Source: Sedimentisphaerales bacterium (GTDB taxonomy: Bacteria > Planctomycetota > Phycisphaerae > Sedimentisphaerales > Anaerobacaceae). From it: 64,000 nt of DNA. The notes beneath the pieces are model-generated. The model was not told where the DNA came from. It saw only the letters and a list, made by a program, of their open reading frames with translations, and searched no databases. Positions within the stretch are counted from its first letter, which is position 1. Each line of letters starts with the position of its first letter. The stretch lies in assembly GCA_016931715.1 (NCBI GenBank), contig JAFGEF010000168.1, forward strand, positions 1 through 64,000. The letters are read 5' to 3'. The position numbers were made by a program, and so were the translations under genes. Below are positions 7,973-16,718 of the stretch, piece after piece.

Positions 7973-8725
7973 ATGATAGAAACAGAAATTTCCAGAGCAA
8001 TTACACAAGAGTATTTCAAAAAACTGACTGAACATCTCGAGAACGATGCAGTTATCGTTGGAGGCGGTCCCGCCGGTATTACAGCAGGATATTATCTGGC
8101 AAAAGCTGGTATAAAAACTATAATGCTTGAAAGAAAGCTCTCTATTGGAGGCGGCATCTGGGGCGGCGCCGCTGGTTTTAACGTTATTGTTACGCAAGAT
8201 AATGAAATACCGGGCGAATTTCAGATTACTTCTCAGAAAAAAGGCAAGTTATATCTATACGATTCGATAGAATTCGCTTCTGCTCTTACTTATCGTGCCA
8301 AACAAGCAGGACTGGAGATTTTCAATCTTACCGATGTGGAAGACGTGATTATAAAATCCGTTGCCGTGGAAGGTGTTGTAGTGAATCACTCCGCCATAAC
8401 AAGCGCAAAACTGCATGTTGACCCATTCTGCATTTCCTCTAAATATGTAATAGATTCTTCAGGTCATCCTGCGGAAGTCGTGCATATGTTACTTAAAAGA
8501 AAACCTGAACTGCTTCCCAAAGGAATACAGGAAGGATTCATGAATGTTAAAAAAGCCGAAGCGGGCGTAGTAGAAAAAACCGGTGAAATCTTTCCGGGTC
8601 TTTATATCGCAGGAATGTCTGTTTGTGCGGTGTACGGACTTCCGAGAATGGGACCGATTTTCGGAGGAATGTTAAAATCCGGCAAAAAAGTCGCTCAGAT
8701 GATAATTGAACAATTGGAAAAGTAA
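7973..8725 (+). CDS. thi4: sulfide-dependent thiazole synthase Thi4
   Basis: 250 aa, typical of archaeal/bacterial Thi4, which makes the thiazole moiety of thiamine from NAD and glycine. The Rossmann dinucleotide motif VIVGGGPAGITAGYY is at about 27-41, and the Thi4 segments SIGGGIWGGAAGFN and YGLPRMGPIFGGML are present. In KLHVDPF the residue aligned with the sulfur-donating Cys of yeast THI4 is His148. This marks the catalytic, sulfide-using form known from methanogens and not the suicidal form, and fits an anaerobic lifestyle. The TPP riboswitch directly upstream supports the assignment. The ribosome binding site is AAGGAAAAGGAA. No other thi gene is adjacent. Confidence 0.92.
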   Translation: MIETEISRAITQEYFKKLTEHLENDAVIVGGGPAGITAGYYLAKAGIKTIMLERKLSIGGGIWGGAAGFNVIVTQDNEIPGEFQITSQKKGKLYLYDSIEFASALTYRAKQAGLEIFNLTDVEDVIIKSVAVEGVVVNHSAITSAKLHVDPFCISSKYVIDSSGHPAEVVHMLLKRKPELLPKGIQEGFMNVKKAEAGVVEKTGEIFPGLYIAGMSVCAVYGLPRMGPIFGGMLKSGKKVAQMIIEQLEK

Positions 8726-8740
8726 AACGTTGATATATTG

Positions 8741-8773
8741 GGAAGGTGAGATGCTACAAACATCAAACCTTCC
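8741..8773. terminator. weak hairpin between convergent thi4 and pgsA
   Basis: GGAAGGT and ACCTTCC arms around a 19-nt loop in the 73-bp convergent gap. There is no good T-run, so it is only a possible terminator. Confidence 0.25.
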
Positions 8774-8798
8774 TGTCATTTATTGTGCATACCGATAA

Positions 8799-9428
8799 TT
8801 AACTGCTTCTGGCTTGTTTCCATGATTCCCGCTGCGTCGCTCGCAGGCCCGAATAAATAGTTGTTATAATCATAATAATGAATATCACCGTTGTGAACCA
8901 GTAGCCCCATGCCGCGGTCTGGACATGAGCCATTTTAAAAATCACGGTGCCGATAGCGAAAGACTGGAAAAACATTTTGAGCTTGCCGGACCTTGTCGCT
9001 GCGAAATTAATTCCCTTTGCTTCGGCGATATGCCGCAGGATTGTTACATATGCCTCCCTTGCAATCAATACGGCTGCGACAAGCCAGTGAATAATTGTCA
9101 GGCTTGTTTTGTCAAGGTTGAATAGTTTCGGCTCGCCTATTAATGCAAAACAAATAAACGCTCCGCAGACGAGGATTTTATCAACAAGTGGGTCGAGCAT
9201 TCTGCCGAACTTGCTGGTGACCTTGAGCCTCCGAGCAGCCATGCCGTCAAAAATATCCGTGAGACCGGAAATCACAAATAATATAAACGCAATATCGAGA
9301 AATCCGGGAAATGGAACCTCGCCATTGGCGTAATACCGCGGTGCGTAAAGAATCATGACAAGAACAACAAGCGTCAAAACAAGCCTGCTGAAAGTTAAAA
9401 TATTTGGAATCTGTTTTATCATGGCCAT
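8799..9428 (-). CDS. pgsA: CDP-diacylglycerol--glycerol-3-phosphate 3-phosphatidyltransferase
   Basis: 209 aa membrane enzyme of phosphatidylglycerol synthesis. It carries the CDP-alcohol phosphotransferase signature DG..AR........G...D...D as DGMAARRLKVTSKFGRMLDP with the last Asp in LVDK (about residues 60-85), and several hydrophobic segments. It starts 31 bp after rimO on the same strand, so the two are probably one transcript. The general family also includes other CDP-alcohol transferases, but the length and N-terminus (IPNILTFSRLVL) are typical of PgsA. Confidence 0.9.
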   Translation of the reverse strand: MAMIKQIPNILTFSRLVLTLVVLVMILYAPRYYANGEVPFPGFLDIAFILFVISGLTDIFDGMAARRLKVTSKFGRMLDPLVDKILVCGAFICFALIGEPKLFNLDKTSLTIIHWLVAAVLIAREAYVTILRHIAEAKGINFAATRSGKLKMFFQSFAIGTVIFKMAHVQTAAWGYWFTTVIFIIMIITTIYSGLRATQRESWKQARSS

Positions 9429-9459
9429 AAGTTTACTTCTGTTTTATTTTTTTTCAATA

Positions 9460-10836
9460 CTAAATCGGTTCAACAATCAAATCATATTCTTTAAAATCAA
9501 CAACTTTAACTTCGACAAACCTGCCCGGAGAAAGCAAGTGATTTAATTTTCCTGCTTTTGACTTTATTAAACAGACGCTATCAATATCAGGAGCCTGCCC
9601 AAAGAATCGTCCCTTAGCATTGTGTTTGCTTTCAATCGAATCTATCAGGCAGGTCATTTTATGGCCGATTCTGTCTCGGTTTTTCTTAAATACGATTTCC
9701 TGCTGGCGCAGCATTATCTCTTCGAGTCGTTCTATTTTTATATTGTCAGGAATCTGTTTAGGCATTTTTGCTGCATCAGTACCTTCTTCGGGGTAATATT
9801 TAAAACAGCCTAAAGCATCGAATTGTGCCCCGTCTATAAATTCCACAAGCTCATTAAATTGCTGGTCGGTCTCACCCGGAAAACCGACTATGATTGTCGT
9901 ACGCAGGACAATGTCAGGAATTGCAGAACGAATGTTTTCTATTAGTTGCAGAATTTGTGTTTTAGAATCAGGACGATGCATCGACTTCAATATACTATCG
10001 TTTATGTGCTGAATGGGAATATCGAGATAATGCACAATCTTTTTGCTTTTACTAATAGTATCAATCAGTTCATCACTAATTCCGGTCGGATATAAATACA
10101 TCAACCTTATCCACTCAAGCGAATCGATAGTTTCAAGTTGATTTAATATTGAAATCAAACCATTTTTAATATTCAAATCGCGCCCATAATATGTCGTATC
10201 CTGTGCGATAATATTCAGTTCGACAATACCATTTGAGACCAGCTCGTTCGCTTCGGCAATAACCATCCCAAGCGGCTTGCTGCGAAATGGACCGCGTATT
10301 GACGGTATTGTGCAAAAACTGCATCGCCTGTTGCAGCCTTCACTAATTCTTAAATATGCCCAGTGGCCGGGATTAATAAGGAGCCTTGTTCTGTCATCGT
10401 GGATTATGGTTACATGAGTTCCCTGTTTTTCACCTATATAGACTACTGGTTCATCAGAAATTTGTGTTTCTTGAATGATTTCTGCGATTTTATCTCTATA
10501 TTCAAGACCAACTATTGCATCGATGCCTTTAACACGCTCTAAAAGCGCATGGCCGACTCTTTCCGAAAGGCATCCTGCAACGATTACTTTTTTTACACAT
10601 CGTTTTTTGTCCGTTTTCCATGTTATTGCCTCTCTTATTGATTCAAGCGATTCTTCTATTGCCGGCTCTATAAAAGCACACGTATTTATTACAACAACAT
10701 CAGCTTCATCAGGTTCTTCAGCTATAAGCAAACCTGATTTTGCTATTTCGCCCAGCATCCTCTCGCTGTCAACTACGTTTTTAGGACAACCTAATGCAAT
10801 GAAACCTACAGAAATTTGTTTTATCTTTCTATTCAT
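9460..10836 (-). CDS. rimO: ribosomal protein S12 methylthiotransferase RimO
   Basis: 458 aa radical SAM methylthiotransferase that adds a methylthio group to an aspartate of ribosomal protein S12. The N-terminal UPF0004 domain has FIALGCPKNVVDSE, INTCAFI and VAGCLSERVG, supplying the three cysteines of the auxiliary cluster. The radical SAM cluster motif is CNRRCSFCTIP at about 170. YYGRDL and the SxxxxLxWIRLMYLYP stretch are also typical of RimO over MiaB, and a TRAM-like region ends the protein. Its target S12 is encoded at 45291 in this window and keeps the target Asp in [12 protein letters not shown]. Confidence 0.95.
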   Translation of the reverse strand: MNRKIKQISVGFIALGCPKNVVDSERMLGEIAKSGLLIAEEPDEADVVVINTCAFIEPAIEESLESIREAITWKTDKKRCVKKVIVAGCLSERVGHALLERVKGIDAIVGLEYRDKIAEIIQETQISDEPVVYIGEKQGTHVTIIHDDRTRLLINPGHWAYLRISEGCNRRCSFCTIPSIRGPFRSKPLGMVIAEANELVSNGIVELNIIAQDTTYYGRDLNIKNGLISILNQLETIDSLEWIRLMYLYPTGISDELIDTISKSKKIVHYLDIPIQHINDSILKSMHRPDSKTQILQLIENIRSAIPDIVLRTTIIVGFPGETDQQFNELVEFIDGAQFDALGCFKYYPEEGTDAAKMPKQIPDNIKIERLEEIMLRQQEIVFKKNRDRIGHKMTCLIDSIESKHNAKGRFFGQAPDIDSVCLIKSKAGKLNHLLSPGRFVEVKVVDFKEYDLIVEPI

Positions 10837-10909
10837 CTGAATAAAATTAGCATATTAATTGAGTTTCGTCTAAAAAAATCGGATTTTATCTGATTATTTG
10901 AAAATAACC

Positions 10910-10937
10910 TTGACGATACACTATTAAAAGCTACAAT
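10910..10937 (+). promoter_or_regulatory. sigma70-like promoter for the secretin-like gene
   Basis: TTGACG (10910-10915), 16-nt spacer, TACAAT (10932-10937), in the gap between divergent rimO and the secretin-like gene. Confidence 0.55.
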
Positions 10938-11033
10938 AGTCTTGTACTTTTATAATGGATATTACAATTATCTTTTGAATCGGCCGATTGTAAAAAGTTA
11001 TCGATGTCGAACTTATGCTTTGCGCGTGATATT

Positions 11034-12686
11034 ATGAACATCGGCACACCAAAAATAAGAAGTAATTGGCGTCTTCTGGGGGGAGTTTTATTAACATTTT
11101 TTTTCTGGAGCATAATTGTAAATAGTTTATACGCCCAGCCTACTACAGAAAACGAAGCGATTGAAACACTAAAAGAACTTCGATTGCAGTTTGTACCTGA
11201 GCCTAATGTGCCTATGCCGGAAATTTATAAATCCGACCCGGAAATGGTCGAGCAAACTGTCGGTGGTAAATCAGAATGGAAATTGTTTTATTTCTGCAGG
11301 TACCATACATCCGATGAGTTAAAGACAATTATCCATGAGCAGTTTGCTACAAAACTTTTCGACCAAAAAGGCAAAGAAACTCAGATGCCGGACTATAATG
11401 TAACCAGCAACCCTGCTACAAATCAACTGATTGTCAGATGTCCCGCCCGGCAAGACACCGAAGCAGTGCTTGAAACGCTTCGTCAAATAGATGTTCCCCC
11501 TGTTCAGGTCAAAGTAGATTGTCTTATTTCTGAAATTTACGCGGATTTCACTTATGACCGCGAAACCACAATAGCAATTGAAAACCTGTTTGGTGAGAAT
11601 GTAACTCTAAAACCGGGAGGTACGGCATTTGGAGAAGATGTTCGGGAACTTATCGATGATGATGAATATCTCGCTGCTTTTCCAGGCGCATCACTAAGAG
11701 AGCTGATTCGTGCCAGGATGGGCTTAAAAATCGGATATTCAAGCACTGCACATGAATTTACTGCACTTGTCGATATGCTTGAGTCAAGGGGTTTTCTGAA
11801 AATCCTGATGAATCCGACTCTCGAAATTGTTAACGGCAAGACGGCAAAAGTAGAATCGATACAACATGTACCTATAGATACAATCACGATGCGCAGCACG
11901 CAATCAGACTACCTGGAGACTAAAACTGAATATGAAGATGTAATAGATTCTCTTGAAATTACTCCCCACGTTTTTGCTGACGGCTATATCGGGCTGGAAA
12001 CCAAAATAATACTTGGTGCAAAAAACACCCCTGACGGAGTAAAACAAATACCAATTCTCACAAAAAAAGAAATTACCAGTAAAGAAAACCGTATTCGCAG
12101 CGGAGAAAGCCTGATTATCGGAGGGATGAGAAAAACCGAGAAATTCGGAGTAGCTCGGGGCGTACCTATATTAAAAGACATACCTTTGATAGGATTTCTT
12201 TTTTCAGGCGAAGATACTGAAGAACGTGCGGTTGAAACTGTTTTTATTTTAACTCCAGTTATATCAACAAATGGCAGACCACAGGAGGAAATTTTAGCTG
12301 AAATTGAAAGAAGACACTCAACCGATAAATCATCTAATAATAGTATTTCTGATACAATTACTGATCCATTTGGAACGGTAGCAAGGCAGCACTCACAAGA
12401 TTCGATAAGTTCAGACACTGAAAAGGAACGCATATCCGCTGATGTCAAGATCGCCGAATCTCAGGCCGCTGTCAGAAAGGCTAACGAGCAACTGAAATTA
12501 GCAGAAGAAAGGCTCAGACAAGTAACGGAAGAAGCCGAAAAAATCAATGCGGATTTACAAAGAATTCGGACTGAATCAAACACTTTACAAAAAAAAGATG
12601 ATATTGCAGATTTAAATAAAAAAGAGCCGGAAGTTCAGGTACAAAAAGGAGGACCAACAAGCAATCAAACAGAACCGGAAACTTAA
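11034..12686 (+). CDS. secretin (type II/III secretion or pilus outer-membrane channel) family protein
   Basis: 550 aa from the ATG at 11034; an in-frame ATG at 11004 would add ten residues. The N-terminal hydrophobic segment LLGGVLLTFFFWSIIVNSLYAQ is a signal peptide. Residues about 90-150 form a secretin N-domain (TSDELKTIIHEQF...NQLIVRCP..DTEAVLETLRQID), followed by the secretin core starting VKVDCLISEIYADF and ending GESLIIGGMRKTEKFGVA...VPILKDIPLIGFLF..ETVFILTPVI, the GspD/PilQ C-terminal signature. The last 100 residues are charged and coiled-coil. No other secretion genes are adjacent, so which system it serves is unknown; such lone secretin genes are common in planctomycetes. Confidence 0.85.
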   Translation: MNIGTPKIRSNWRLLGGVLLTFFFWSIIVNSLYAQPTTENEAIETLKELRLQFVPEPNVPMPEIYKSDPEMVEQTVGGKSEWKLFYFCRYHTSDELKTIIHEQFATKLFDQKGKETQMPDYNVTSNPATNQLIVRCPARQDTEAVLETLRQIDVPPVQVKVDCLISEIYADFTYDRETTIAIENLFGENVTLKPGGTAFGEDVRELIDDDEYLAAFPGASLRELIRARMGLKIGYSSTAHEFTALVDMLESRGFLKILMNPTLEIVNGKTAKVESIQHVPIDTITMRSTQSDYLETKTEYEDVIDSLEITPHVFADGYIGLETKIILGAKNTPDGVKQIPILTKKEITSKENRIRSGESLIIGGMRKTEKFGVARGVPILKDIPLIGFLFSGEDTEERAVETVFILTPVISTNGRPQEEILAEIERRHSTDKSSNNSISDTITDPFGTVARQHSQDSISSDTEKERISADVKIAESQAAVRKANEQLKLAEERLRQVTEEAEKINADLQRIRTESNTLQKKDDIADLNKKEPEVQVQKGGPTSNQTEPET

Positions 12687-12811
12687 ATCAATAATAATAC
12701 GTATATTCAGCCAAATAATTATAATGTCCTATAAAATAGCACTAAACACTACTATTTGATTGTTTTTATTACGTTAAACAATAAAGATATAACTTTTTAG
12801 AGGAAAAACTT

Positions 12812-13237
12812 ATGGACAATTTCGATCTTGGCAAAACAGGCAACTTAAATCTTAATAAACCAGTTTCTCCCGGCAAAGATATTGATAAACCTATCCCGCT
12901 GGATGAAATAGACACGGGAAAAAAGGCTGTTTCACATTCACCCCTGGATTTAGGCGGCAGCCGGCCTATAGAAGTCCAGAAAGTTCAAAAACCGCAACCA
13001 ATCCCTACCGCACAAGCAGTAAACACTACTGTTAAAACCATCTCAACAGGCCGAATAACAGGTCTTAAAACGTTTTTTACAAAGTTACACGCAGGTGCAA
13101 TTGAATTTCTTGACGAACAAATTGCTGAATGGCTAAAGAAAAATCCTTCTATTAATATAAAACAGATACAAACAACCGTCGGTGAAATTCAGGGTAAAAA
13201 AACTGAACCCAATATAATAATCACTTTATGGTATTGA
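12812..13237 (+). CDS. hypothetical protein
   Basis: 141 aa, start supported by AGAGGAAAAA. The first 85 residues are low-complexity and Pro/Gly/Asp-rich (NLNLNKPVSPGKDIDKPIP...), and no signal peptide is visible. The last 55 residues look folded (FFTKLHAGAIEFLDEQIAEW...TVGEIQGKKTEPNIIITLWY). It sits between the secretin-like gene and the rpsB operon. Not recognised; no function assigned. Confidence 0.6.
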   Translation: MDNFDLGKTGNLNLNKPVSPGKDIDKPIPLDEIDTGKKAVSHSPLDLGGSRPIEVQKVQKPQPIPTAQAVNTTVKTISTGRITGLKTFFTKLHAGAIEFLDEQIAEWLKKNPSINIKQIQTTVGEIQGKKTEPNIIITLWY

Positions 13238-13246
13238 TTTGGGGCC

Positions 13247-13299
13247 TTTTTTCACAAAAAACGCCAAAAAACAGAAAACTTATTTAATTTGTGAAAAAA
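13247..13299. repeat. inverted repeat in the rpsB upstream region
   Basis: TTTTTTCACAAA (13247-13258) and its exact complement TTTGTGAAAAAA (13288-13299), with GCC/GGC a few bases further out. It may terminate the preceding gene or be part of rpsB control. Confidence 0.35.
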
Positions 13300-13316
13300 A
13301 CTTGGCATAAAAAACC

Positions 13317-13345
13317 TTGACATATTCTGCTTATTACATTAACCT
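13317..13345 (+). promoter_or_regulatory. possible rpsB promoter
   Basis: Perfect TTGACA at 13317-13322, with a weak TAACCT -10 (13340-13345) after 17 nt. It lies 64 bp upstream of the GTG start of rpsB. Confidence 0.4.
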
Positions 13346-13408
13346 GTTCTGTTTGTGCATTTGTATGTAGCAAATGTATCTAAGTATCTATACTGTTTGG
13401 AGTTATTT

Positions 13409-14257
13409 GTGGCTAAAGAGTTAACTCGAAAATTAATAAACGCCGGAGTGCATTTTGGTCATGCCGTAAGCAGATGGAATCCCAAAATGGCTCCGTACAT
13501 TTTCGTAAAACGCGGTAATATTCATATTATCGACGTTAAAAAAACCCTAAAAGGAATGCTGGTGGCAAAGAAGCTTCTCGCCGAGGTGGCTTCCACAGGT
13601 AAGGACGTGGTCTTTGTAGGCACTAAGCGCCAGGCACAGAAGGCAGCCGAGAGTGCGGCAGAAAAGTGCGGTATGCACTACGTTTCTCAGCGATGGCTTG
13701 GCGGTATGCTTACTAATTTCAGGACTATCCGCATTCGTCTTCAGAGACTTGAGCAGTTAGAAGCTATGGCAGAAGACGGGACTTTGGATAATGAGAGTAA
13801 GAAACAAGCGTCAAGACTTAAACGCGAGATGAAAAAAATCAAATCCAACCTTCAGGGCGTACGAAAAATGTCTCGTTTACCGGGAGCTGTAGTTGTGATT
13901 GATGCCAAAAAAGAATATCTCGCTCTTCATGAAGCCAAAAAATTAGGCATAGTAACTGTAGGTATTCTCGATACTGACTCAGATCCCGATACTGTCGATG
14001 TTGCTATTCCTGCTAATGACGATTCTATCAGGGCTGTAGATTTAATTCTTAACGAGCTTGCTGATGCTGTTGCTATCGGAAAAACTATGGTTGCTGCACG
14101 TCAGGAAGCAACAACACAAAGGCCCAAAAGAGTTCGTTCAAAGAGACCTGCACTGGCAAGAGCAAGAGAAGGCAGTTCAGAAACTGCAACTGCCGCCGAA
14201 CAAGATCAGGTACAGGTTTCAGAGACGGCGCAACAGGAAGAACAGAACGAGCATTAG
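13409..14257 (+). CDS. rpsB: 30S ribosomal protein S2
   Basis: 282 aa. The start is taken as GTG 13409, with GGAG six bases upstream, because the family begins at AKELTRKLINAGVHFGH; the longer frame from 13355 adds residues with no family match. The S2 signatures GVHFGHAVSRWNPKMAPYIF, FVGTKRQAQ and RWLGGMLTNF are all present. The C-terminus has an extra basic/acidic tail of about 45 residues rich in Arg, Ala, Gln and Glu. It heads the common rpsB-tsf-pyrH-frr operon. Confidence 0.96.
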   Translation: MAKELTRKLINAGVHFGHAVSRWNPKMAPYIFVKRGNIHIIDVKKTLKGMLVAKKLLAEVASTGKDVVFVGTKRQAQKAAESAAEKCGMHYVSQRWLGGMLTNFRTIRIRLQRLEQLEAMAEDGTLDNESKKQASRLKREMKKIKSNLQGVRKMSRLPGAVVVIDAKKEYLALHEAKKLGIVTVGILDTDSDPDTVDVAIPANDDSIRAVDLILNELADAVAIGKTMVAARQEATTQRPKRVRSKRPALARAREGSSETATAAEQDQVQVSETAQQEEQNEH

Positions 14258-14434
14258 GATTCTGTTTAAAAAAGTAAAAATAAATAGTTTTTGTATGTTT
14301 ATTGTAATAAAGAAAAAGGCTGTATGCTTTTGCGAGAAGAAGTTTGCAGCCACCTGGTTCGATGTGGATGTCGATTTCCAAACAGGTAAATTTCCTTTGA
14401 ATAATTATGAAAAAAAGAGAATAGGAGTTTTAAG

Positions 14435-15301
14435 ATGACGGAAATTTCGGCTGCAATGGTTGTCAAGTTGCGAAAAATGTCCGGACAGGGAATGATGGAC
14501 TGCAAACAAGCGCTTCAGGAATCTGAAGGCGATGTCGAAAAGGCAATGGATACCCTCAGAAAGAAAGGTCTTGCTACGCTGGCAAAGAGAGCTGAGCGTG
14601 AAACCACCCAGGGAATGGTCGTTGGTAAAACCAGTAACGAAGGAAAAACAGCGGCAATGGCGACGCTTTGCTGTGAAACAGATTTTGTTGCAAAGAACGA
14701 TGATTTTAAAACAGCAGCCAAAACCCTGGTTGATTATGCTATTGCATGTCCTCAGGATCAGGGTATAGATAATGTTCTTGATACTACAATAGGCGGAAAG
14801 AAATACAGAGATATTCTTACGGAATTAGTCAGCAAAACCGGCGAAAAAACACAGGTTGGTGACTATCAGAAGTTTACTCTCGACAAATCCGGTTTTATAA
14901 GTACATATATCCACTTCAATGAAAAAGTCGGCACAATGGTTCAAATCGATGTTTCTGACAAATCAATGATCAACAATAATATGCTAAAGCAAACTGGTAA
15001 TGATATTGCAATGCATATCACTGCAACTAAACCATTAGCACTGAACAAAGACCAGATTGATCCTGAAACGATTAAACATGAGAAAGCCATTTTCGCAGAG
15101 CAGGTTAAAAATAAACCCGCAAATATCGTCGAAAAGATAGTAGAAGGTAAAATGAGTAAATTCTATGCGGAAAATTGCCTGCTTGATCAGCCGTTCGTAA
15201 AAGATGACAGCAAAACAGTGTCACAGGTTCTCGCTGATGCAGCAAAACAGGCAGGTGGTCAGGCCTCTATCGCAAGATTTGTGAGATTTGAAGTAGGCTG
15301 A
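14435..15301 (+). CDS. tsf: translation elongation factor Ts
   Basis: 288 aa guanine-nucleotide exchange factor that recycles EF-Tu-GDP. The N-terminal UBA-like domain LRKMSGQGMMDCKQALQES...DVEKAMDTLRKKG and the core signature ETDFVAKNDDF are intact, followed by two dimerisation-type subdomains. It follows rpsB by 177 bp, a gap with no clear terminator, and is preceded by TAGGAG. Confidence 0.96.
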   Translation: MTEISAAMVVKLRKMSGQGMMDCKQALQESEGDVEKAMDTLRKKGLATLAKRAERETTQGMVVGKTSNEGKTAAMATLCCETDFVAKNDDFKTAAKTLVDYAIACPQDQGIDNVLDTTIGGKKYRDILTELVSKTGEKTQVGDYQKFTLDKSGFISTYIHFNEKVGTMVQIDVSDKSMINNNMLKQTGNDIAMHITATKPLALNKDQIDPETIKHEKAIFAEQVKNKPANIVEKIVEGKMSKFYAENCLLDQPFVKDDSKTVSQVLADAAKQAGGQASIARFVRFEVG

Positions 15302-15341
15302 TTTCATCCAAGAATCGTTTCTCAGTTGAGATACGAACTAT

Positions 15342-16070
15342 ATGGGAACAAGCAAATACAAACGTGTGTTACTAAAACTTTCGGGTGAAAGTTTTTGCAA
15401 ACCCGGCGGTTTTGGTATTGATGGTCAGGCTCTTGCTTCTATAGCCGAAAGAATAGCCGAAATTACAAAAATGGGACTTCAGGTAGCGGTTGTTGTTGGC
15501 GCCGGAAATTTTTTAAGAGGCGAGCATTTCTCACAGGCAAGTCAAATACCAAGAAACACAGCGGATTATATGGGAATGCTCACTACTATTATAAATGCCT
15601 GTGCTCTTCAGGAAACACTTGAAAAACTCGGCCAGGAAACAAGAGTACTCAGTGCGATTGATGTTCCGGCTTTATGCGAGACTTTTATTCGCAGAAGGGC
15701 TATCCGTCACCTTGAGCGTGGAAGGATTACTATACTGGCAGGCGGAACGGGAAATCCGTTCTTTACTACAGATACCTGTGCGGCACTAAGAGCATCTGAG
15801 TTGGATGTTGAGCTGCTTATCAAAGCAACAAAGGTCAAAGGTGTTTATAACGACGACCCGAAAAAGAATCCCAATGCTGTATTATTCGAAGAATTATCTT
15901 ACGACCAGGTTCTCTCCCAAAATCTTAGAATAATGGACCATTCGGCGATAAGTCTTTGTCGAGATAATAAAATACCCATAATTGTTTTGAATATTTTTGA
16001 AAAAGGCAACATAGCAAAAGCTCTTTCCGGTGAAAAAGTAGGTACAAAAATTATTGCTAAGCGAGGTTAA
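15342..16070 (+). CDS. pyrH: UMP kinase
   Basis: 242 aa amino-acid-kinase-fold enzyme phosphorylating UMP to UDP. Visible motifs are KRVLLKLSGESF at the N-terminus, VVGAGNFLRG for phosphate binding, the bacterial PyrH segment NTADYMGMLTT, and FFTTDTCAALRA. Normal length, in the conserved position between tsf and frr, with the stop two bases before the frr start. Confidence 0.96.
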   Translation: MGTSKYKRVLLKLSGESFCKPGGFGIDGQALASIAERIAEITKMGLQVAVVVGAGNFLRGEHFSQASQIPRNTADYMGMLTTIINACALQETLEKLGQETRVLSAIDVPALCETFIRRRAIRHLERGRITILAGGTGNPFFTTDTCAALRASELDVELLIKATKVKGVYNDDPKKNPNAVLFEELSYDQVLSQNLRIMDHSAISLCRDNKIPIIVLNIFEKGNIAKALSGEKVGTKIIAKRG

Positions 16071-16072
16071 AG

Positions 16073-16630
16073 ATGGCAAATGATACTTTCTCCGATACCG
16101 AATCAAAAATGAAAAAAGCAGTTGAGGTTCTGCATGATGAACTTAAAACCGTTCGCAGCGGCAGAGCTTCCACAGGACTGATTGAGAATATTAAGGCTGA
16201 TTTTTATGGAACCCCCACGCCGCTAAAGCAGATGGCAACGCTGGCTGCACCTCAGGGCGACGTCATTATAATCAAGCCTTTTGATCCATCCTCGATTAAG
16301 GAAATTGAGAAGGCGATTAAAAGCAGCGATTTAAGTATTGCTCCTGTTATAGACGGAAAAATGATCAGATTGAATGTCCCGCCATTGAGCCAGGAAAGAA
16401 GAAAGCAGCTTGTTCAGCAGGCAAAACAGGCCGGCGAGCAGACCAAAATTACTATTCGTAATATACGCCGGGATGCGAATAAACAATTCGAAAAACAGGA
16501 AAAAGAAAAACTCCTAACCGAAGACGGCCTCGAAAAACAGAAAAAGCAGGTTGAAGATATTACCAAAGTGTACATCGATAAAATTGATGAAATTATTAAG
16601 CACAAATCGGACGAGATAATGCAGAATTAA
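16073..16630 (+). CDS. frr: ribosome recycling factor
   Basis: 185 aa, full length. It splits post-termination ribosomes together with EF-G. The signature ELKTVRSGRASTGLIENI near residue 25 and the coiled C-terminal half (RRKQLVQQAKQAGEQTKITIRNIRRDANK) are typical. It starts two bases after pyrH, so translation is likely coupled. Confidence 0.96.
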   Translation: MANDTFSDTESKMKKAVEVLHDELKTVRSGRASTGLIENIKADFYGTPTPLKQMATLAAPQGDVIIIKPFDPSSIKEIEKAIKSSDLSIAPVIDGKMIRLNVPPLSQERRKQLVQQAKQAGEQTKITIRNIRRDANKQFEKQEKEKLLTEDGLEKQKKQVEDITKVYIDKIDEIIKHKSDEIMQN

Positions 16631-16718
16631 TTCCTGCAAAAATATAATTTACAAGTGCTTAACACATAAAAAAATTTGCTTCGTATTTTCCAAATAACTC
16701 TTTTTGGGGGTCAAGGCT

